Source of the DNA: Emmonsiellopsis sp. PD_33
Taxonomy: Eukaryota; Ascomycota; Eurotiomycetes; Onygenales; Ajellomycetaceae
DNA: 64,000 bases
Assembly: GCA_032988165.1 (NCBI GenBank)
Contig: JANTQF010000128.1
Coordinates: 28,486-92,485, forward strand
Reading direction: 5' to 3'
Positions 60,194 to 64,000 of this stretch are shown here, one piece after another. Below the pieces are notes generated by a model. The model was not told where the DNA came from. It saw only the letters and a program-made list of their open reading frames with translations, and made no database searches. Both the position numbers and the translations under genes were made by a program. Within the stretch, counting starts at the first letter, position 1. Every line of letters begins with the position of its first letter.

Positions 60194-61363
60194 CTAGGTC
60201 GAACGCTTGGGGGGTTGGTTCTCCTTGAGAGAAACAGATGCGAGGGGAGTAGACTGGGTCGGCGTGGCTTTGAACTCCTCCAAGCGATTACCCCTAGTTG
60301 CCTCAAAAATCATTTCGATGCCAGGAAGACGCTTCAGTTGTGTGTAGATTGCGAAAGGAGCTTGAAGGATGAAGCCGGTCGACTGGCACTGATACACACC
60401 CTGTACGGACATTCCAAATGACGGGTCAAGGGACTGAATCCAACGCGTCAAGTCCTTCACACCATCATAAGTAATGTCGCCGGTTATATGAACGCTAAAA
60501 ACCACGTTGTACCGGGAGGTGGTAAGGTTGACAAGAGACGCTTGCGGGGATGGCGTGGCAGAAGAGCTCTGAGATGGTGGAAACTGCAATCGGGTCGAAT
60601 TTTCCCCTCGAACCAACTCGTGAGTAGGTTTGTTGATCGGAGACGCGGCCCTAGTAGTCTCAATGAGCTCAGCGAAAGTGACAGAGGGCGCTGTCCCTTT
60701 AATTTTCGCAACTTGGTCTGCGAGTTTCGAGGTGAAAGTCTTGTTTTGCCGACGGGGGTTTAACGCGGTATTGCCAAATGCCGTCTGGTTGTCTGCCACT
60801 GCAGCCAGAACCTCGATAACGCCCTGAAGTTGCTGGGGGATGTTGCGTGTCGCAGCGCCACTGTAGCAGGAATCCAGAATAAAGACGACGTCAAACGTGA
60901 CCGGATCAGGGCCGAAGTGCGAGTAGGCATCAAGAACAGTGCTGAGAAACGTGGACTTGAACAGGACGGTGCGAGGATACGACGAGCTCGCCTGGAAAAC
61001 GAGCAAATCATTTGCATGGATACTCCCATGGCCGGCGTAGTGAACCAAGATGAGGCTTCTGGCGCCCTGGTTGTTGTCGCTAGCATCTTTGGCGGCTTTC
61101 AACATAGCTTGAAATCGATCCTTTAGGTCCCATCCTGGGAGCTTTTCCTTGGCCGAGATTACATATTCATCCGCAGCCGCGAAACCGAAGGCACGGAGGA
61201 TGGACTGGAAGTTTTTGGAGTCGTCTTCGGCGCGGGAATCGTCTTTTTCAAAGCGGACAGTGAGCGCAAAGGTTTGGCCATAGGTGCGGGAGCGCTGATC
61301 TACAACGGCGGCCAGGGAGGTTTCAAGCTCCTTTGCCGTCAGGGGAGTGGTTGGGGTGGCCAT
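60194..61363 (-). CDS. Caspase-like (peptidase C14) domain protein
   Basis: Single exon, 389 aa. The caspase fold is visible: an N-terminal beta-strand region (TFALTVRFEKDDSRAEDDSKN), catalytic His in LVHYAGHGS (His112) and catalytic Cys in FILDSCYSG (Cys166). This is shorter and simpler than fungal metacaspases (no Pro/Gln-rich prodomain). A C-terminal region of about 120 residues (YNVVFSVHITGDITYDGVKD, LPGIEMIFEATRGNR) has no recognised domain. Stand-alone caspase-like proteins in fungi are often effectors of NLR or incompatibility-type death, but no NLR gene is adjacent. Start at the ATG in MATPTTPLTAKELE; 24 further in-frame codons lie upstream. Confidence 0.87.
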   Translation of the reverse strand: MATPTTPLTAKELETSLAAVVDQRSRTYGQTFALTVRFEKDDSRAEDDSKNFQSILRAFGFAAADEYVISAKEKLPGWDLKDRFQAMLKAAKDASDNNQGARSLILVHYAGHGSIHANDLLVFQASSSYPRTVLFKSTFLSTVLDAYSHFGPDPVTFDVVFILDSCYSGAATRNIPQQLQGVIEVLAAVADNQTAFGNTALNPRRQNKTFTSKLADQVAKIKGTAPSVTFAELIETTRAASPINKPTHELVRGENSTRLQFPPSQSSSATPSPQASLVNLTTSRYNVVFSVHITGDITYDGVKDLTRWIQSLDPSFGMSVQGVYQCQSTGFILQAPFAIYTQLKRLPGIEMIFEATRGNRLEEFKATPTQSTPLASVSLKENQPPKRST

Positions 61364-64000
61364 CCTGAGCCAATAAACGATCGGGATAGGGCCCGTCAGG
61401 GTGAAACGGTGTGCAACGGTGCCCAATAATGACAAGGATATGATGAAGTGGCGTGGGGTTGACCGTTGAATCTAGATAGTAGATGTAGGAGAATGATTGA
61501 TTTCTAGTTCTGCCCTCTTACACCTCGTAAGTTCTGGAAGGCAGCGGAAGCCAATGACAATTAGTATGGTTCCGCGAACATGCTCATCATGTCTACAGTT
61601 TTCTGCGACCCACGGGAAGATCAACCCTATCAAACCCTTCATGCTATTAGCCAGGCTCTACGATGCCAATACAGCGTTGCTTGGCTGCCAATTTACAAAC
61701 CCTCCTGTACAGACTGATAGAAGGTGGTGCTTGTGTGCGTTGCGACCGAGAATCTATACCTAGTATGAAAAGAATATTTGAGGTTCCTTCAGAATTTGAC
61801 TTCATTGTCATTAAGGTTGGCAGTAGAATAAATTGTAATGTGTAACGAAATGCCAATATATATTAGCACTATCTTGGACGACTCTTAAGCTTAACCTTAC
61901 AGTTTAAGGCCCGTTGGGTGTATCTTGACATCGCAGTGCTAGCTTTTGCTTTCAACAGGCCGCCAGCCATGGAGACTGCTCAGCGCTTCTTTGAAATGAC
62001 AAATATCCTTAACGTGGATATTAGTATAGCTGTTATTCTGACTTGAATGGTCATAAAGTAGCATGCAATGGCTGCATTTTGTTCCATAGCTAGTATGATA
62101 TCCTTTCGGGCCCTATTAGTGTGAGATATACAGAAAAACACGGGCCTCCCGAATATTACCTGTCCAGTGTGGAAAATAACAGCGAGATGTCCGTTGTTTG
62201 CCTCGTGGTCCGTAATAATTGGACTTTGAAAATAAAAAATTGTTAGAAAGGAACGTGTAGCCATCGTATTCATAACGTAGTTACATGAGGATAGCGCTTG
62301 ATCCCTGGAGCGGAGAACTGAAGCTTAGTGGTTTACTGAAGCCGACTGCTTCCTAGTTGGACACACACTGGTAGCTCATGGCAATTTCTGCACGTGGATG
62401 TGCATAGTTGCCACAGTCAGCCCATTTGAACTGGTGGAGATAGGATTTGATACCGGAAGGGCTGAATTTCTTAAAAGTCCGGTATCCCAGACGATGGTTG
62501 CTGCGAAAGGTAGATCAGTCCCCACAACTCATAGAATAAAAGGAACAGTGGGATCATGATAAACATATGAATGCCTCCATAATTAGCTATGTCCTCAAAG
62601 AAACATGCTTGCTCCTAGAGTACTATTGACCGCATGGTTTGGGTTATAAATAGGCAGTAGTAGTCGACACAGAGGCCTGGAAGAAGCGTAGATTCGCGCA
62701 CCTCAGAAATGTTAAAATGATAGTGCCAGTCACGGCCTTGATCAAAGGAGTATCATGTTAATTTCATCGATTTTCTGACTTCTGCGAGTAGGTGGGAGGA
62801 ATGATAGGTTACTCCCCTTCCTGTGGTTTCAATAGAAGCCCAGTTCCACTTTGCATAGCTCATCGGGCCCACACCCTTTGTAGATGGATTTCAGTTCAAT
62901 GGGAACAGTATGAGTGGTGTAGCGCACGCGATAAGGTGCTTAATCATTTGCTGTTTTTCAGCGTTAGCAATATTAGGCCACTCCCGGAGAGAGGGAGTGG
63001 GTATACGGCCTCCCGGTTCAGACAAGCTTCCTCCATTTTGCTCTGTTGCTTTGGTTTCAGCACAGTCTACTTCACCATAGTAACCTTTTCCATGTTGGGC
63101 CCGGGGCCATTATGGGGAGGGACAAACCCTATCGGCATTTGTTTCGCGAAGGACCTGATCAGGATTGTATACCTGGGTGCGGCCGGGCGTCACTTTGGGC
63201 TTCGGCCGTCGGGCCTCTCGGACCTCATCGTCCCCACCAAATTCGATCCTGTTGTCCTCATTTCCCCATGCCCGTGAAATCGCGGCCCCGGCCTGTTTCT
63301 GCGCACCCAGCAGGGCACGAGTCACAAACTCGCCCATTGTATTCCTCGATTGATTCTCGAAATTAGGGAGCTGCTTGTTCGAAACCTCGATAAATGTATG
63401 GAGGGCATTTTATCCTCAAATATTTTTTCGGTTGTGTTCTCCTGGCGTGTATTATACCCGTTGCCAATGCGTAGGTAGACATTATCGTCTGTCTAGAAGG
63501 ATTTGGGGATTAACGCAAAACGATGGAGCTGAAAGCCGCACATATCTCGTCTAGGAGAAAGTATCGATATTTGGTACTTTTTATGAAAGGCAAGGGTGCC
63601 GTGCAAATCCATCTATATCGTATTTCTCGTCAACTTGTGGTACATGGGGGCGGCCAGCCTGCGGTTCGGAAACGAGCAGTGTCATGCTTTATGTGGATAG
63701 ACCAGTAACCTTTGTCACGCGAGGTGCGAACAGGGGGCGAAGGGGGAGGTAGGGGCGTGAGATATTCAACTTTACTCCTCTTCTGAAGCCTCTTGGTCCG
63801 TTTGGCATAGATGACCAATATTGCTAGGGATGATGACCTCCCCGTTCAATCAATTGTTTGCTGATGCCTGCAGCCCATGCCTCTAATTCCTATAAGAATA
63901 AGTTAACAGTGTTTTCAATGTAATCTTCTATATAATAAGTGACTTATTAGCTAACCAGAAAATTGCTGTCTTCAGTACCTTTATAACAACTAGCACAACT
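61364..64000. other. Gene-poor interval to the end of the window
   Basis: No gene is supported apart from the small ORF at 63110-63337. Sequence is mixed, AT-rich at 61800-62700 and more GC-rich at 63080-63340. No tRNA or repeat was recognised. A gene may continue beyond the window edge. Confidence 0.35.
63110..63337 (-). CDS. Small hypothetical ORF (weak)
   Basis: A 75-codon ORF with good codon composition lies in a local GC-rich island: it starts MGEFVTRALLGAQKQAG, continues ISRAWGNEDNRIEFGGDDE, and ends in Arg/Pro/Lys-rich sequence. Unlike neighbouring ORFs it reads like a protein, but there are no introns, domain or neighbour to support it. It may be a remnant of a dispersed gene. Confidence 0.22.
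   Translation of the reverse strand: MGEFVTRALLGAQKQAGAAISRAWGNEDNRIEFGGDDEVREARRPKPKVTPGRTQVYNPDQVLRETNADRVCPSP

Noticed and set aside
1..64000. CRISPR arrays, phage or intact transposons
   Set aside because: No regularly spaced repeats, transposase or reverse-transcriptase motifs, or terminal repeats were seen; gene content is eukaryotic.

Overview
The window is nuclear DNA of a filamentous ascomycete, most likely a Eurotiomycete. Order-level placement (Onygenales or Eurotiales) is my inference from gene content. The evidence is many short introns (47-165 nt) with GTRNGT donors, CTRAY branch points and YAG acceptors, fungal-only families (Zn2Cys6/fungal_trans regulators, Pal1, Scm3, DUF3807), and long AT-rich, microsatellite-rich gaps between genes. 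I support 22 protein-coding genes, one intron-containing tRNA-Met gene, one broken cupin gene, and a few weak small or relic ORFs. Exon coordinates were worked out by hand from splice sites and reading phase; every multi-exon model keeps an open frame and a length divisible by three.

Layout: 0.35-2.2 kb NTF2-like protein with FEFGE repeats; 2.2-5.2 kb low-complexity gap; 5.2-8.4 kb polyQ Zn2Cys6 regulator in seven exons; 8.4-10.65 kb gap; 10.69-11.64 kb decayed quercetinase-like cupin gene; 12.4-17.0 kb a second Zn2Cys6 regulator followed in tandem by a salicylate-hydroxylase-like FAD monooxygenase; 17.3-18.3 kb mitochondrial two-RRM protein; 19.3-21.3 kb PEX5; 21.9-23.8 kb 2-hydroxyacyl-CoA lyase ending in the peroxisomal signal AKL; 24.6-26.7 kb ERO1; 26.7-28.1 kb AT-rich gap with a 160-bp tandem duplication; 28.15-30.4 kb patatin-like phospholipase (minus); 31.5-31.9 kb small hypothetical gene; 32.4 kb tRNA-Met(CAT); 33.3-34.9 kb PEX13; 36.4-37.7 kb Cys-rich single-pass membrane protein; 38.2-40.0 kb Atg6/Vps30 (Beclin 1, minus); 40.5-42.7 kb Scm3; 42.9-44.5 kb Mcy1-type cysteine-synthase-like protein (minus), divergent from 44.8-46.4 kb NDUFAF7; 47.2-47.9 kb Pal1 (minus); 49.4-50.5 kb Usb1; 51.4-52.1 kb DUF3807 protein; 52-64 kb gene-poor, with one tentative 210-aa gene, a caspase-like protease gene (60.2-61.4 kb, minus) and otherwise unresolved sequence.

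Functional themes. Peroxisomal matrix import is represented by the PTS1 receptor PEX5, the docking protein PEX13 and a PTS1 cargo enzyme; their upstream regions carry CCTCGG/CCGAGG hexamers, the core motif of the FarA/FarB fatty-acid regulators. A regulator plus flavin hydroxylase, with a dead cupin dioxygenase just upstream, looks like the remnant of a small aromatic-catabolism or secondary-metabolite cluster. Two mitochondrial genes share a 230-bp divergent promoter. Splicing is unusual around 13-17.4 kb: two GC-AG introns, a 21-nt exon, a first coding exon consisting only of ATG, and in the next gene an intron that splits the start codon AT^G.

I found no CRISPR, phage, intact transposon or clear viral sequence. 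No wholly new system could be demonstrated; the most novel leads are the start-codon introns, the decayed cupin/regulator/monooxygenase group, the patatin with a finger-like tail, and the orphan caspase-like gene in a gene-poor region.
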